Positions 14,569 to 22,336 of a DNA stretch of 24,632 nucleotides are shown piece after piece. Position 1 is the first letter of the stretch, and each line of letters starts with the position of its first letter. The stretch is taken from NCBI GenBank assembly GCA_015488565.1, contig WFNQ01000040.1:1-24632 (forward strand), given 5' to 3'. Source of the stretch: Thiomicrorhabdus sp. (lineage in GTDB: Bacteria; Pseudomonadota; Gammaproteobacteria; Thiomicrospirales; Thiomicrospiraceae). A program made the translations under genes and the position numbers. Below the pieces are notes generated by a model. It was given only the letters and a program-made list of their open reading frames with translations, did no database searches and was not told where the DNA came from.

Positions 14569-15298
14569 CTTGATTGTTAATAATCCTTTGTTTGAGCGCA
14601 GCTTACTTGTATTTGAAGAGGGTGGGCTTTTAAACTTACAGCAGTCACATGTGTTGGTTGCAGGAATTGGCGGCGTGGGAGGTTTTGTTGCTGAGGCTTT
14701 AGCAAGAGCTGGTGTGGGCTTTATTACATTGTTAGACCATGATCAAGTAAGTGGCTCGAATAAGAATCGTCAATTAGTCGCTTTAGACTCTACAATTGGT
14801 TTGAAAAAAGTAGATGTTATGAAGGCTCGTATTTTAGAGATTAATCCTGATTGTAAGGTAGATGTCTCTTATCAGTTTATTCGTCCAGAAGATATGGATC
14901 ATATTTTATCCCACCCTTATGACTTTGTCGTGGATGCGATTGATAGTTTGAACTGTAAGGTTGCTTTGGTGGCAACGGCTTTAAAAAAAGGTCTTCCGGT
15001 TGTTTCTAGTATGGGTGCAGGTAGACGAATTGACCCATCTAAAATTGTGTTGGCGGATATTTCTAAGACCCATGGTTGTGCGCTTGCTCGGAATATGCGT
15101 CAAAGGCTTAAAAAACAGGGAATCAAAAAAGGTTTACTAACTGTTTTTTCAACGGAAGTACCAAATGCACCAGGTCCAATGGAGGCGATAGAGGGAGCAC
15201 GAGGTCGAGTGGTGAATGGTACCGCTAGTTACATGCCAGGTATTTTTGGTTTAATGCTTGCCGGAAAAGTGATTTCATTATTAGCCCAGCCTAAATAA
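14558..15298 (+). CDS. tcdA: tRNA threonylcarbamoyladenosine dehydratase TcdA
   Basis: TcdA (YgdL/CsdL) is an E1-like enzyme that uses ATP to cyclise t6A37 of ANN-decoding tRNAs to ct6A. The 246-residue protein (E. coli 268) has the nucleotide-binding GIGGVG (36-41), acidic Asp60 after the second strand, NKNRQ with Arg71 (68-72), DAIDS (126-130) and the FSTE region. No CXXC zinc knuckles are present, as expected for this subfamily. The start lies within the tatD-family gene, so the two are probably co-translated. The csdA/csdE partners of E. coli are not nearby. Confidence 0.92.
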   Translation: MANDLIVNNPLFERSLLVFEEGGLLNLQQSHVLVAGIGGVGGFVAEALARAGVGFITLLDHDQVSGSNKNRQLVALDSTIGLKKVDVMKARILEINPDCKVDVSYQFIRPEDMDHILSHPYDFVVDAIDSLNCKVALVATALKKGLPVVSSMGAGRRIDPSKIVLADISKTHGCALARNMRQRLKKQGIKKGLLTVFSTEVPNAPGPMEAIEGARGRVVNGTASYMPGIFGLMLAGKVISLLAQPK

Positions 15299-15328
15299 AT
15301 AGCTTGTGTAATCCCCCCAAAAAATCCA

Positions 15329-15344
15329 GCTGATGGGCATCAGC
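15329..15344 (-). terminator. Candidate terminator for the DUF2927 gene
   Basis: A perfect inverted repeat GCTGATG-GG-CATCAGC is followed on the minus strand, after four bases, by TTTTTT (plus-strand A-run 15319-15324). It lies 125 bases beyond the minus-strand stop. On the plus strand a weaker imperfect structure (CAGC 15341-15344 and ATCAAC 15355-15360 pairing with 15390-15395 and GCTG 15401-15404, then seven Ts) could stop tcdA transcription. The rest of the 15299-15469 gap shows nothing I recognise. Confidence 0.35.
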
Positions 15345-15469
15345 CTTGCAATTAATCAACATAGAGTCATAATTTAAACCAGTAAATCGGTTGATGCTTT
15401 GCTGTTTTTTTAGAGTATTTACAGGGCTTGTTTCGTTATATTTAATGGGAGATAGCATCTTTACTTTGA

Positions 15470-16276
15470 CTAGTTAAGTATAGGAAAAAGCCCAGTCTGA
15501 TTAATTGTTTTACTTGCATGCTTGATCTCTCCATTGGACTCTAATTTTTTAATGACTTGTTGAATTGTTTTCTGATTTTCTGGAAAAGGAGCACCTGCTT
15601 GAAGACTTTTATCGTATAAAATCTTTAATAAAAGGTAGTCCAGTCCTGTTAATAATTCAATTTTACTGGCATCGTTTGCAATGCTTGGGTTTACCCAGTT
15701 AGAATCATTAGGCAGTCCGAGTATTTGAGTGGTTTCTTCAACAATACAGGTAATGAGTAGTCCTCTGCTAAACACATGATCAACAGGTAAAATGACTTGT
15801 GCTTTAACAATGGCATTTTCTTTGTTTTTATTAAGGCTAGCCATGCAATGGCTTCTTTGCGCCATATGTTTTACTTGGTTTCCCGCAACAGACTTTATTA
15901 CTTGGCCGTAGTTTGCATCAGGTGTTAGGTGGATGGATAAATTTGCTTTGCCTTGATGGTGTGCTTTATGAGGTTGAATGGAGTGCCCTGTGATATTTTG
16001 TAAGTGATTGAGGTGTGCATCAAACAGTCGCTCAATAAGAGGATTGGCCTTTATATTATGGTAGACAAATTCATACCGAATTGGTTCTTTCCATTTCAAA
16101 ACACGTTGTTGAGTCGAACGATATTCACTTTTAAGTGCAATTTCATTAAAAGCACTTTGAATATACTTTTTATCTTGCCACTGGTTAAGGTTTGCCTCTG
16201 TTACGGCATGGCTTGCTGAAGAAAAAAGGATTAAAGCGCTTAATATGATTGTTTTAATGGCGTGTGATGTAATCAT
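15470..16276 (-). CDS. Exported DUF2927-family protein
   Basis: The 268-residue product has a signal peptide (hydrophobic residues 7-18, SASHA cleavage after Ala24), so it is probably periplasmic. The C-terminal half fits DUF2927: CIVEETTQILGLPNDS (177-192), then PSIAND, LTGLDYLLLKILYD and a GAPFPENQ segment. Members are described only as of unknown function. The EE-x2-Q-x2-G-x-x-ND pattern looks like an active or binding site, but here the residue before EE is Val. Cys144 and Cys177 could form a disulfide. It follows uvrA on the same strand but a hairpin lies between them. Confidence 0.72.
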   Translation of the reverse strand: MITSHAIKTIILSALILFSSASHAVTEANLNQWQDKKYIQSAFNEIALKSEYRSTQQRVLKWKEPIRYEFVYHNIKANPLIERLFDAHLNHLQNITGHSIQPHKAHHQGKANLSIHLTPDANYGQVIKSVAGNQVKHMAQRSHCMASLNKNKENAIVKAQVILPVDHVFSRGLLITCIVEETTQILGLPNDSNWVNPSIANDASKIELLTGLDYLLLKILYDKSLQAGAPFPENQKTIQQVIKKLESNGEIKHASKTINQTGLFPILN

Positions 16277-16346
16277 TTTTTAAAAAACCTAAAGAGATAT
16301 TGGTTAGCTGTTTGTATTTTTTCATTGCATTATGCATAAATACGCT

Positions 16347-16373
16347 AAAAAAAAATTGATATTGCTCAATATC
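16347..16373 (-). terminator. Terminator after uvrA
   Basis: On the minus strand the palindrome at 16358-16373 (GATATTG/CAATATC arms with a two-base centre) is followed by AA and a long T-run (plus-strand A-run 16347-16355). It lies 51 bases past the uvrA stop. The stem is AT-rich and therefore moderate in strength. It separates uvrA from the DUF2927 gene. Confidence 0.65.
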
Positions 16374-16423
16374 CCTAGTCTTAGTGCAGGTTTTTTTTAA
16401 TAGATACGAATAATAACTTATTT

Positions 16424-19234
16424 TTAGGGGAGTAGTTTTTTAAGGTAGTGGCCTGTATGCGACTTTGTATTACTGGCAATTTCCTCAGGTGAGCCTGTTG
16501 CAATAATTTCTCCCCCTAAAGATCCTCCTTCAGGCCCTAGATCAACCACCCAGTCAGCCGTTTTGATGACATCAAGATTGTGCTCAATGATTACGATGGT
16601 GTTACCTTGATCTCGTAAATAACCGATCACTTTAAGAAGTAGTTCGATGTCATGAAAGTGCAATCCTGTTGTCGGTTCATCAAGAATATAGAGGGTATTG
16701 CCGGTATCTCGTTTTGAAAGCTCTTTTGCCAGCTTAACCCTTTGTGCTTCTCCACCAGAAAGAGTGGTGGCACTCTGTCCTAGTTTTATATATCCGAGCC
16801 CTACGTCTATAAGCATTTGCAGTTTACGAGAAATGACCGGAATAACATCAAAAAAAGCACGAGCATCTTCAATAGTCATATCCAAAATTTGATGAATATT
16901 TTTGCCTTTATATTGAATTTGTAACGTTTCACGATTGTAGCGTGCGCCTTGGCAGGCATCACAAGCGACATAGACGTCGGGTAAGAAGTGCATTTCTACT
17001 TTTAAAACACCGTCTCCTTGGCATGCTTCACAGCGTCCTCCTTTAACATTAAAGCTGAATCTCCCTGGAGTATAACCACGAGCACGAGATTCAGGCGTGG
17101 CTGATAGTAACTCTCTAATGGGTGTAAACAAGCCTGTATAGGTTGCAGGGTTCGAGCGTGGCGTTCTTCCAATCGCGCTTTGGTCTATATTGACGGATTT
17201 ATCAAAATGTTCCATGCCTTCTACTGAAGAGTGTTCAGCAGGTGTGTGCATGGCCTTGTTGAGCTGATTCGCCGCAATTTTAGAGAGTGTTCCATTAATT
17301 AATGTTGATTTTCCAGACCCAGATACCCCCGTAATACAGGAGAGTAATCCTGCGGGTATTTTGAGTGTTACATTCTTAAGGTTGTTACCACGAGCACCTT
17401 TAATCGTCAGCCACTTATCTTTTTGTGGGGTTAATCGTTTTGTTGGCACGGCAATTTTTCGTTTGCCACTTAAGTATTGTCCCGTTAAAGAATTGGGGTC
17501 TGCGGCGACAAATTCAGGCGTTCCTTGAGACATAATTCGTCCGCCATGTATGCCCGCACCAGGACCAATATCCAATACATGATCGGCAGCACGAATGGCA
17601 TCTTCATCGTGTTCAACCACAATCACCGTATTGCCTAAGTCGCGTAGGTGAATTAATGTGGATAATAGTCGGTCGTTATCACGTTGATGAAGGCCTATTG
17701 AGGGTTCATCCAGTACATACATGACCCCTACTAATCCCGCGCCAATTTGACTGGCTAGACGAATACGTTGTGCTTCTCCGCCCGATAGCGTATCGGCACT
17801 TCGGTTTAAGGATAAGTAGTTCAATCCGACATTAACTAAAAAGGTCAGGCGATCATGTACCTCTTTTACGATTTTACTGGCAACTTTCCCTTTTGCGCCT
17901 TCTAGAAAAAGGTGGCTAAAGATTTCATGTAACTCTCCTATGGGTAGTGCCGTTAAGGAGGGTAGAGAGCGATCATCGACAAAAACATGACGTGCTGTTT
18001 CATTTAATCGAGCCCCATGGCAATTGGAGCAAGGTTGACTAATTCGGTACTTATCCAATTCATCTCGAACCGTTTTGCTTTCCGTTTCAGCAAAGCGACG
18101 CTCCATATTTGGAATAACCCCTTCAAAACGTCGAACATCACTGTATTTGCCATGAGGCAGTGGTAGCTTCTCTTTTCCAGAGCCAAATAAAATAATTTTT
18201 TGTTGTTCTGGGGTTAGATTTTGCCATGGTGTTTCGGTATCAAATTGATAATAGTTAGCGACGGATTTTAAAAGATCATAATAATATTTATGGCGGCGAT
18301 CCCAGCCTCGAATCACCCCACCAGCTAAACTGAGTTCTGGATGGGTAATAACTCGTTCAGGAATAAAGGTCTCTTTTAAACCCAGTCCATCACAGGTTGG
18401 ACAAGCGCCATGAGGGTTGTTGAATGAAAAAATTCGAGGTTCTAATTCCGAGACACTGTAACCACATTGAGGGCATGAAAATTTTTCAGAAAAGAGTAGT
18501 TCAAAGTCATCTTGTTCATCCATGGGAAGCACTTGTGCAACCCCTTCTGCTAAACGTAAAGCCGTTTCAAAAGATTCGGCTAAACGCTGTTTTAAATCAG
18601 GACGGACTTTAAAGCGATCAACAACGACATCAATGGTGTGTTTTTTATTTTTCTCAAGTTGTATGCTGCCATCTAATTCACATACTTGGCCATTAATACG
18701 AGCTCGAATAAACCCTTGAGCTTGAAGCTCTTCTAATAGATGAACATGCTCTCCTTTTTTACTACGAACAATGGGAGCAATTAATAAGCACTTGGTTCCT
18801 TCTGGCAGGGAGAGCGTACGGTCAACCATTTGACTGACGGTTTGTGCTTCTAGGTCGCTACCGTGCCGTGGACAGCGAGGCGTTCCTGCACGAGCAAATA
18901 ATAAACGTAGATAGTCATAAATTTCGGTCACGGTTCCAACGGTAGAGCGTGGATTATGAGAAGTGGATTTTTGTTCAATCGAAATCGCAGGTGAGAGTCC
19001 TTCGATATGATCAAGATCCGGTTTTTCCATAATAGATAAAAACTGGCGGGCATAGGCTGAAAGAGACTCAACATAACGACGCTGCCCTTCAGCATAGATG
19101 GTATCAAATGCAAGGGAAGATTTTCCCGAGCCCGAAAGTCCAGTGATAACAATTAACTTATCACGAGGCAGGGTGACATCAATGTTTTTTAAGTTGTGTG
19201 TACGTGCCCCTTGGATAATAATGTTTTCTAACAT
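16424..19234 (-). CDS. uvrA: Excinuclease ABC subunit A
   Basis: UvrA is the damage-recognition ATPase of nucleotide excision repair and loads UvrB. The 936 residues (E. coli 940) contain two ABC modules. Walker A motifs are at 32-39 (GLSGSGKS) and 636-643 (GVSGSGKS); signature LSGGEAQR motifs are at 483-490 and 825-832. Zinc ligands are C254/C257/C278/C281 and C735/C738/C758/C761, with an extra CSNC at 402-405. AAGG lies three bases before the ATG. No E. coli-type LexA box (CTGT-N8-ACAG) is visible upstream, though an inverted repeat overlaps the promoter. Confidence 0.99.
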   Translation of the reverse strand: MLENIIIQGARTHNLKNIDVTLPRDKLIVITGLSGSGKSSLAFDTIYAEGQRRYVESLSAYARQFLSIMEKPDLDHIEGLSPAISIEQKSTSHNPRSTVGTVTEIYDYLRLLFARAGTPRCPRHGSDLEAQTVSQMVDRTLSLPEGTKCLLIAPIVRSKKGEHVHLLEELQAQGFIRARINGQVCELDGSIQLEKNKKHTIDVVVDRFKVRPDLKQRLAESFETALRLAEGVAQVLPMDEQDDFELLFSEKFSCPQCGYSVSELEPRIFSFNNPHGACPTCDGLGLKETFIPERVITHPELSLAGGVIRGWDRRHKYYYDLLKSVANYYQFDTETPWQNLTPEQQKIILFGSGKEKLPLPHGKYSDVRRFEGVIPNMERRFAETESKTVRDELDKYRISQPCSNCHGARLNETARHVFVDDRSLPSLTALPIGELHEIFSHLFLEGAKGKVASKIVKEVHDRLTFLVNVGLNYLSLNRSADTLSGGEAQRIRLASQIGAGLVGVMYVLDEPSIGLHQRDNDRLLSTLIHLRDLGNTVIVVEHDEDAIRAADHVLDIGPGAGIHGGRIMSQGTPEFVAADPNSLTGQYLSGKRKIAVPTKRLTPQKDKWLTIKGARGNNLKNVTLKIPAGLLSCITGVSGSGKSTLINGTLSKIAANQLNKAMHTPAEHSSVEGMEHFDKSVNIDQSAIGRTPRSNPATYTGLFTPIRELLSATPESRARGYTPGRFSFNVKGGRCEACQGDGVLKVEMHFLPDVYVACDACQGARYNRETLQIQYKGKNIHQILDMTIEDARAFFDVIPVISRKLQMLIDVGLGYIKLGQSATTLSGGEAQRVKLAKELSKRDTGNTLYILDEPTTGLHFHDIELLLKVIGYLRDQGNTIVIIEHNLDVIKTADWVVDLGPEGGSLGGEIIATGSPEEIASNTKSHTGHYLKKLLP

Positions 19235-19267
19235 GCCTTGCCCGTTAATCTAAAATTAAAGGGGGAT

Positions 19268-19276
19268 ATTATAACA
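19268..19276 (-). promoter_or_regulatory. uvrA promoter (extended -10)
   Basis: Read on the minus strand, TGTTATAAT combines TGn with a perfect TATAAT, 33 bases before the uvrA ATG. No convincing -35 is found at 17 bp (ATACTT). The uvrA gene therefore has its own promoter in the 74-bp gap after the SIMPL gene. Confidence 0.6.
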
Positions 19277-19290
19277 ACTTAGTTTAAGTT
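19276..19290. promoter_or_regulatory. Inverted repeat overlapping the uvrA promoter
   Basis: AACTTA-GTT-TAAGTT is a perfect 6-bp inverted repeat with a 3-bp centre, placed directly upstream of the uvrA -10 box, where a repressor would block polymerase. It does not match the E. coli LexA site. It may be a site for a different LexA class or another regulator, or chance in AT-rich DNA. Confidence 0.35.
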
Positions 19291-19308
19291 AAGTATTTAG
19301 AGGCTAGC

Positions 19309-20079
19309 TTATTCAAAGCTGGTTTGAGGGAGTAATAAGATGCCCGATACATTCACGGTGAGCGTGCTTTGACCTGATTTAATAGCAGGAGCCGTCATGC
19401 TTTCTGCCATGACCATTCGGCTTGTAAAGTTTATATTTTGTGTTCTAGCTTGAGAGTGGGGAGTGTTAATTCGAGTTTCGAGCAGTTGATAGTTTGATAC
19501 GTCAAATGCATTAGCAATGACTTTGGCTTGTTGTTGAAAGGTTTTCAGAGCGATGAGGGTGAGTTGTTGTATGGCTTTTTGTTTCTGTTTAGCGGAGATG
19601 TTAAATTTCATGGATTGATAGGTAAGTTGTTCTTGTAGTTTGGAAAGTACGTTAAGTTGTTTTGATTGAGCATCGAGAGTGATGATCAATGACTGGCTAC
19701 CGCGCCAGTTTTTAATCGTTTCCCCTTTATTATAAATAGGGTGAACTTGGTATTGAGACGTTTTGACCTTTATTTCGGGATAGGCTTTCAAAGAAGCAAT
19801 GGCCGTCTGCATTTTGCGATTTATTTTCTCCATGACCACATTAGCAGAGCGAGCCTGTGCTGATGCGTTTAACGTAATGGTTAAAGTATCATTGTCCATT
19901 TTTTGAGATTCCGAAATAGAAAAATAAACTTTATTTCCGATGGCTTGATGATTGTATTCATTTGCTGGGGGGGGGAGAAAATTTTGATTGGCTAAAATAG
20001 GCGTGGTGATGCTGGCTAAGCAGAGCAATAATATTGTCATTAACGTCTTAATTGATAGGGGGGAGGAAAAATATAACAT
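19309..20079 (-). CDS. Exported SIMPL (DUF541) domain protein
   Basis: The 256-residue protein has an N-terminal signal peptide (hydrophobic residues about 13-25, likely cleavage after Ala30) and a SIMPL domain from about residue 50 to the end. Family features are the LTITLNASAQARSANVVMEK stretch, paired strands ending in SQYQVHPIYN, and NVSGILLL near the C-terminus. Relatives include Brucella BP26; the function is unclear and probably periplasmic. A C9 tract encodes Leu35-Pro38 just after the signal peptide. The first ATG is preferred because AAGG lies nine bases upstream; Met14 (20040) is an alternative. Confidence 0.78.
   Translation of the reverse strand: MLYFSSPLSIKTLMTILLLCLASITTPILANQNFLPPPANEYNHQAIGNKVYFSISESQKMDNDTLTITLNASAQARSANVVMEKINRKMQTAIASLKAYPEIKVKTSQYQVHPIYNKGETIKNWRGSQSLIITLDAQSKQLNVLSKLQEQLTYQSMKFNISAKQKQKAIQQLTLIALKTFQQQAKVIANAFDVSNYQLLETRINTPHSQARTQNINFTSRMVMAESMTAPAIKSGQSTLTVNVSGILLLPQTSFE
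19967..19975 (-). repeat. Homopolymer tract, nine Cs on the coding strand
   Basis: A run of nine Gs on the plus strand lies inside the SIMPL gene at codons 35-38. Slippage by one base would shift the frame right after the signal peptide. It is the longest G/C homopolymer I saw. A second run of six (20058-20063) lies in the same gene's signal peptide. Confidence 0.85.
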
Positions 20080-20113
20080 TGTTAGCGCCTTGACTATCTA
20101 AAAGATTCATTTG

Positions 20114-20119
20114 ATTATA
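20114..20119 (-). promoter_or_regulatory. Candidate -10 box for the SIMPL gene
   Basis: A perfect TATAAT on the minus strand lies 34 bases before the ATG at 20079. No TGn extension and no good -35 are seen. It sits in the divergent region shared with the transporter gene. Confidence 0.4.
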
Positions 20120-20140
20120 ACGTAGCACTTTAATTAGGAG

Positions 20141-20149
20141 TGTTATAAT
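20141..20149 (+). promoter_or_regulatory. Promoter of the MFS gene (extended -10)
   Basis: TGTTATAAT is the same extended -10 form as at uvrA, with a poor -35 (CGTAGC at 20121-20126). A start near 20156 leaves a leader of about 77 nt to the preferred ATG at 20233. The region 20080-20232 otherwise holds only the divergent -10 and no other gene. Confidence 0.55.
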
Positions 20150-20232
20150 TTAGCGTTTCGTTTTTTTGAACTAATTTTATCTAAATGCTCGAACTTGAGT
20201 TAGATAATGCACTTGTAGGATTTATTACCATT

Positions 20233-21618
20233 ATGTCTATTCCTGAACCTCATGCCATGAGTCCTGTAGAGCGCCGAGCAGCGTTTTCCATTGCGGGTAT
20301 TTTTTCGACTCGAATGCTGGGATTGTTTATGATTTTTCCTGTATTTGCCCTGTTTGCAGAAGATGAGTTTGCGGGGGTTACAGGGATGCAAATTGGAATT
20401 GCTATGGGTATTTACGGTCTAACACAGGCTTTTTTACAAATACCTTATGGCATGTTGTCTGATAAATATGGTCGAAAACCATTGATTATTGCCGGAATGG
20501 TCGTCTTTATGATTGGCTCTATAATTTGTGCAATGGCCGAGTCAATGGAGATGATGATTTTAGGACGAGCTATTCAAGGCATGGGGGCTGTCGCTGCAGT
20601 ATTAATGGCTTCTGTCGGTGATTTAGTCACGGAACAGTTTCGATTAAGAGCGATGTCGATTGTTGGTATCACCATTGGTTTATCTTTTACTTTATCATTG
20701 ATAGCTGGTCCTGTATTAGCGTCTTGGTTTGGTGTTAGGGGAATTTTTTGGGTCATTGCAGGGCTGGCCATTGCTGGGATGTTACTGGTTAAGTTTGCCA
20801 TGCCAAATATTGAAAAACAGGAGTTTCAACGAGAAGCACAAGCGGATCCAAGTCAGTTTAGAGAAATTCTAAAGAACAAACAGCTGTTAAGGCTCGATTT
20901 AGGGGTGTTTGTATTACATGCCATGCTAACGGCCATGTTTATTGTCCTGCCGTTAAGCTTAAGAGATAATGCCGGTTTAGATGTATTAAACCATTGGATT
21001 ATCTACCTACCCGTTATGCTGCTCTCCTTTGCTTTAATGGTGCCTTTTATTATTCAGGCAGAAAGCCGTGGGCGCATGAAGCATATGTTTGTAGGCGCGG
21101 TTGCGACCATTATGTTGGTTCAGTTAGGCTTTGCAGGTATTGAAAATACCTTTTGGTCTCTGTTTATTCTATTGCTGATCTTTTTTACGGCGTTTAACCT
21201 ACTTGAAGCTTCTTTACCTTCATTGGTGGTAAAGCTATCACCCGCCGATAAAAAAGGAACCGCCAGTGGTATTTACTCAACCAGTCAGTTTTTAGGTGCT
21301 GCGGTTGGGGGAGTGTTAGGAGGTTATTTTTATCAGTATTACGGCTATAATGGGGTTTTTATTTTTACCGCAGTAATTGGTGCAATTTGGTTGATTGCTG
21401 CCATGACGATGGAAAATCCGTTGCCATTAAGTATCGCATCGGTTCCATTAGGGAAAATAGACCCAAGCAATGTTAAAGACATTGAGCAAAAATTACTCTC
21501 TTATGAGGGGGTGTACGAAGCCGTTGTGTTAGTTGATGAACAGCGAGCCTATTTTAAAGTGGACCGAAAAATAGTGAATGAAGCGGCTTTAATTGACTAC
21601 ATTGAACAGAGCCGATAG
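20233..21618 (+). CDS. yajR: YajR-like major facilitator transporter
   Basis: A 12-helix MFS transporter with a soluble C-terminal domain. The N-terminus MSPVERRAAFSIAGIFSTRM closely resembles E. coli YajR as I remember it. MFS motif A appears as GMLSDKYGRKPLI after TM2, and SPADKKGTASGIYSTSQFLG lies in the second half. The last 60 or so residues (KIDPSNVKDIEQKLLSYEGV onward) fit the ferredoxin-like YAM domain. The substrate is unknown. The frame is open to an ATG at 20185, but I prefer 20233 (461 residues; E. coli 454) because it fits family length and has AGGA upstream, though 12 bases away. Confidence 0.85.
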   Translation: MSIPEPHAMSPVERRAAFSIAGIFSTRMLGLFMIFPVFALFAEDEFAGVTGMQIGIAMGIYGLTQAFLQIPYGMLSDKYGRKPLIIAGMVVFMIGSIICAMAESMEMMILGRAIQGMGAVAAVLMASVGDLVTEQFRLRAMSIVGITIGLSFTLSLIAGPVLASWFGVRGIFWVIAGLAIAGMLLVKFAMPNIEKQEFQREAQADPSQFREILKNKQLLRLDLGVFVLHAMLTAMFIVLPLSLRDNAGLDVLNHWIIYLPVMLLSFALMVPFIIQAESRGRMKHMFVGAVATIMLVQLGFAGIENTFWSLFILLLIFFTAFNLLEASLPSLVVKLSPADKKGTASGIYSTSQFLGAAVGGVLGGYFYQYYGYNGVFIFTAVIGAIWLIAAMTMENPLPLSIASVPLGKIDPSNVKDIEQKLLSYEGVYEAVVLVDEQRAYFKVDRKIVNEAALIDYIEQSR

Positions 21619-21640
21619 TCTTACCGAACTTAAAAAAAGT

Positions 21641-21669
21641 AACGGCTCAGATGGTCAAGCTGAGTCGTT
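21641..21669. promoter_or_regulatory. Strong hairpin between the MFS gene and ssb
   Basis: AACGGCTCAG (21641-21650) pairs with CTGAGTCGTT (21660-21669) over 10 bp with one G-U, loop ATGGTCAAG; T21640-A21670 adds one pair. On the plus strand an A-run follows, so it is not a normal terminator for the MFS gene. On the minus strand it is followed by AC and seven Ts, the layout of an intrinsic terminator against antisense transcription. It ends 22 bases before the ssb ATG and could also be a leader element. Confidence 0.55.
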
Positions 21670-21691
21670 ATAAAAAAGAGAGAAATATTAT

Positions 21692-22261
21692 ATGCGTGGT
21701 ATTAATAAAGTTATCTTAGTGGGCACTTTGGGTGCCGATCCAGAAGTTAAGTATGCGGCCAATGGTAATGCCATTGTCAATTTGAGTGTGGCAACCAGTG
21801 AAGAGTGGAATGATAAAAACACGGGACAAAAACAACAAAAAACAGAGTGGCATCGCGTTTCTATTTTTGGAAAACTAGCAGAGATTGCAGGGCAGTACCT
21901 AAGAAAAGGCTCTCAAGTCTACCTCGAAGGAAAGTTACAAACCCGTAAATGGCAAGACCAAAATGGTCAAGATCGCTATACCACGGAAGTTGTATTGAGT
22001 GGTTTTGATGGTACGATGCAAATGTTGGGAGGAGGCAATCGTGCGAGTGGTGGAGACACTTCTTTTGATCAAGGAGGGGGGAATCAAACACCACAACAAA
22101 ATCAATTTCAACCACGTAACCAAGCCGCATCTATGCAGCAAGGTTCCGCGCCAGTGAATCCTATGGGGCAAAATATGGGGGGGCAAGGCCAATCACCTTC
22201 ACCCCAAAAAGCACCCGCGTATGCACCGAATGATTTTGACGATGATGATGTACCGTTTTAA
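21692..22261 (+). CDS. ssb: Single-stranded DNA-binding protein
   Basis: SSB coats single-stranded DNA in replication, repair and recombination and recruits partners through its C-terminal tip. The 189 residues (E. coli 178) have an OB fold at 1-112 with the DNA-stacking Trp39, Trp53 and Trp87 corresponding to E. coli Trp40, Trp54 and Trp88. A glycine/glutamine/proline-rich linker spans about 113-178, and the acidic tip is NDFDDDDVPF. The linker codons include runs of six and seven Gs. An AGAGAGA Shine-Dalgarno precedes the ATG. Confidence 0.98.
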   Translation: MRGINKVILVGTLGADPEVKYAANGNAIVNLSVATSEEWNDKNTGQKQQKTEWHRVSIFGKLAEIAGQYLRKGSQVYLEGKLQTRKWQDQNGQDRYTTEVVLSGFDGTMQMLGGGNRASGGDTSFDQGGGNQTPQQNQFQPRNQAASMQQGSAPVNPMGQNMGGQGQSPSPQKAPAYAPNDFDDDDVPF

Positions 22262-22306
22262 AATACACTTGATGCTATAGTGTAAAGTTATATTCTTAAT
22301 ACACCT

Positions 22307-22331
22307 AAAAGCCCCTTAATTGGGGTTTTTT
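22307..22331 (+). terminator. Terminator between ssb and the patatin gene
   Basis: AAAAGCCCC (22307-22315) pairs with GGGGTTTTT (22322-22330) around TTAATT, with one G-U, and ends in six Ts. It lies between two convergent genes. It should serve ssb well and, through its A-run, the minus-strand gene more weakly. Confidence 0.85.
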
Positions 22332-22336
22332 GATGT

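Noticed and set aside
19235..19308. LexA box of the E. coli type before uvrA
   Set aside because: No CTGT-N8-ACAG or close variant is present.
20185..20232. Upstream ATG of the MFS transporter
   Set aside because: There is no Shine-Dalgarno, and the added residues do not match YajR-like N-termini; kept only as an alternative.
22074..22183. G6 and G7 runs in the ssb linker as phase-variation sites
   Set aside because: They are short, and loss of SSB would be lethal, so regulated switching is implausible; the glycine-rich linker explains them.
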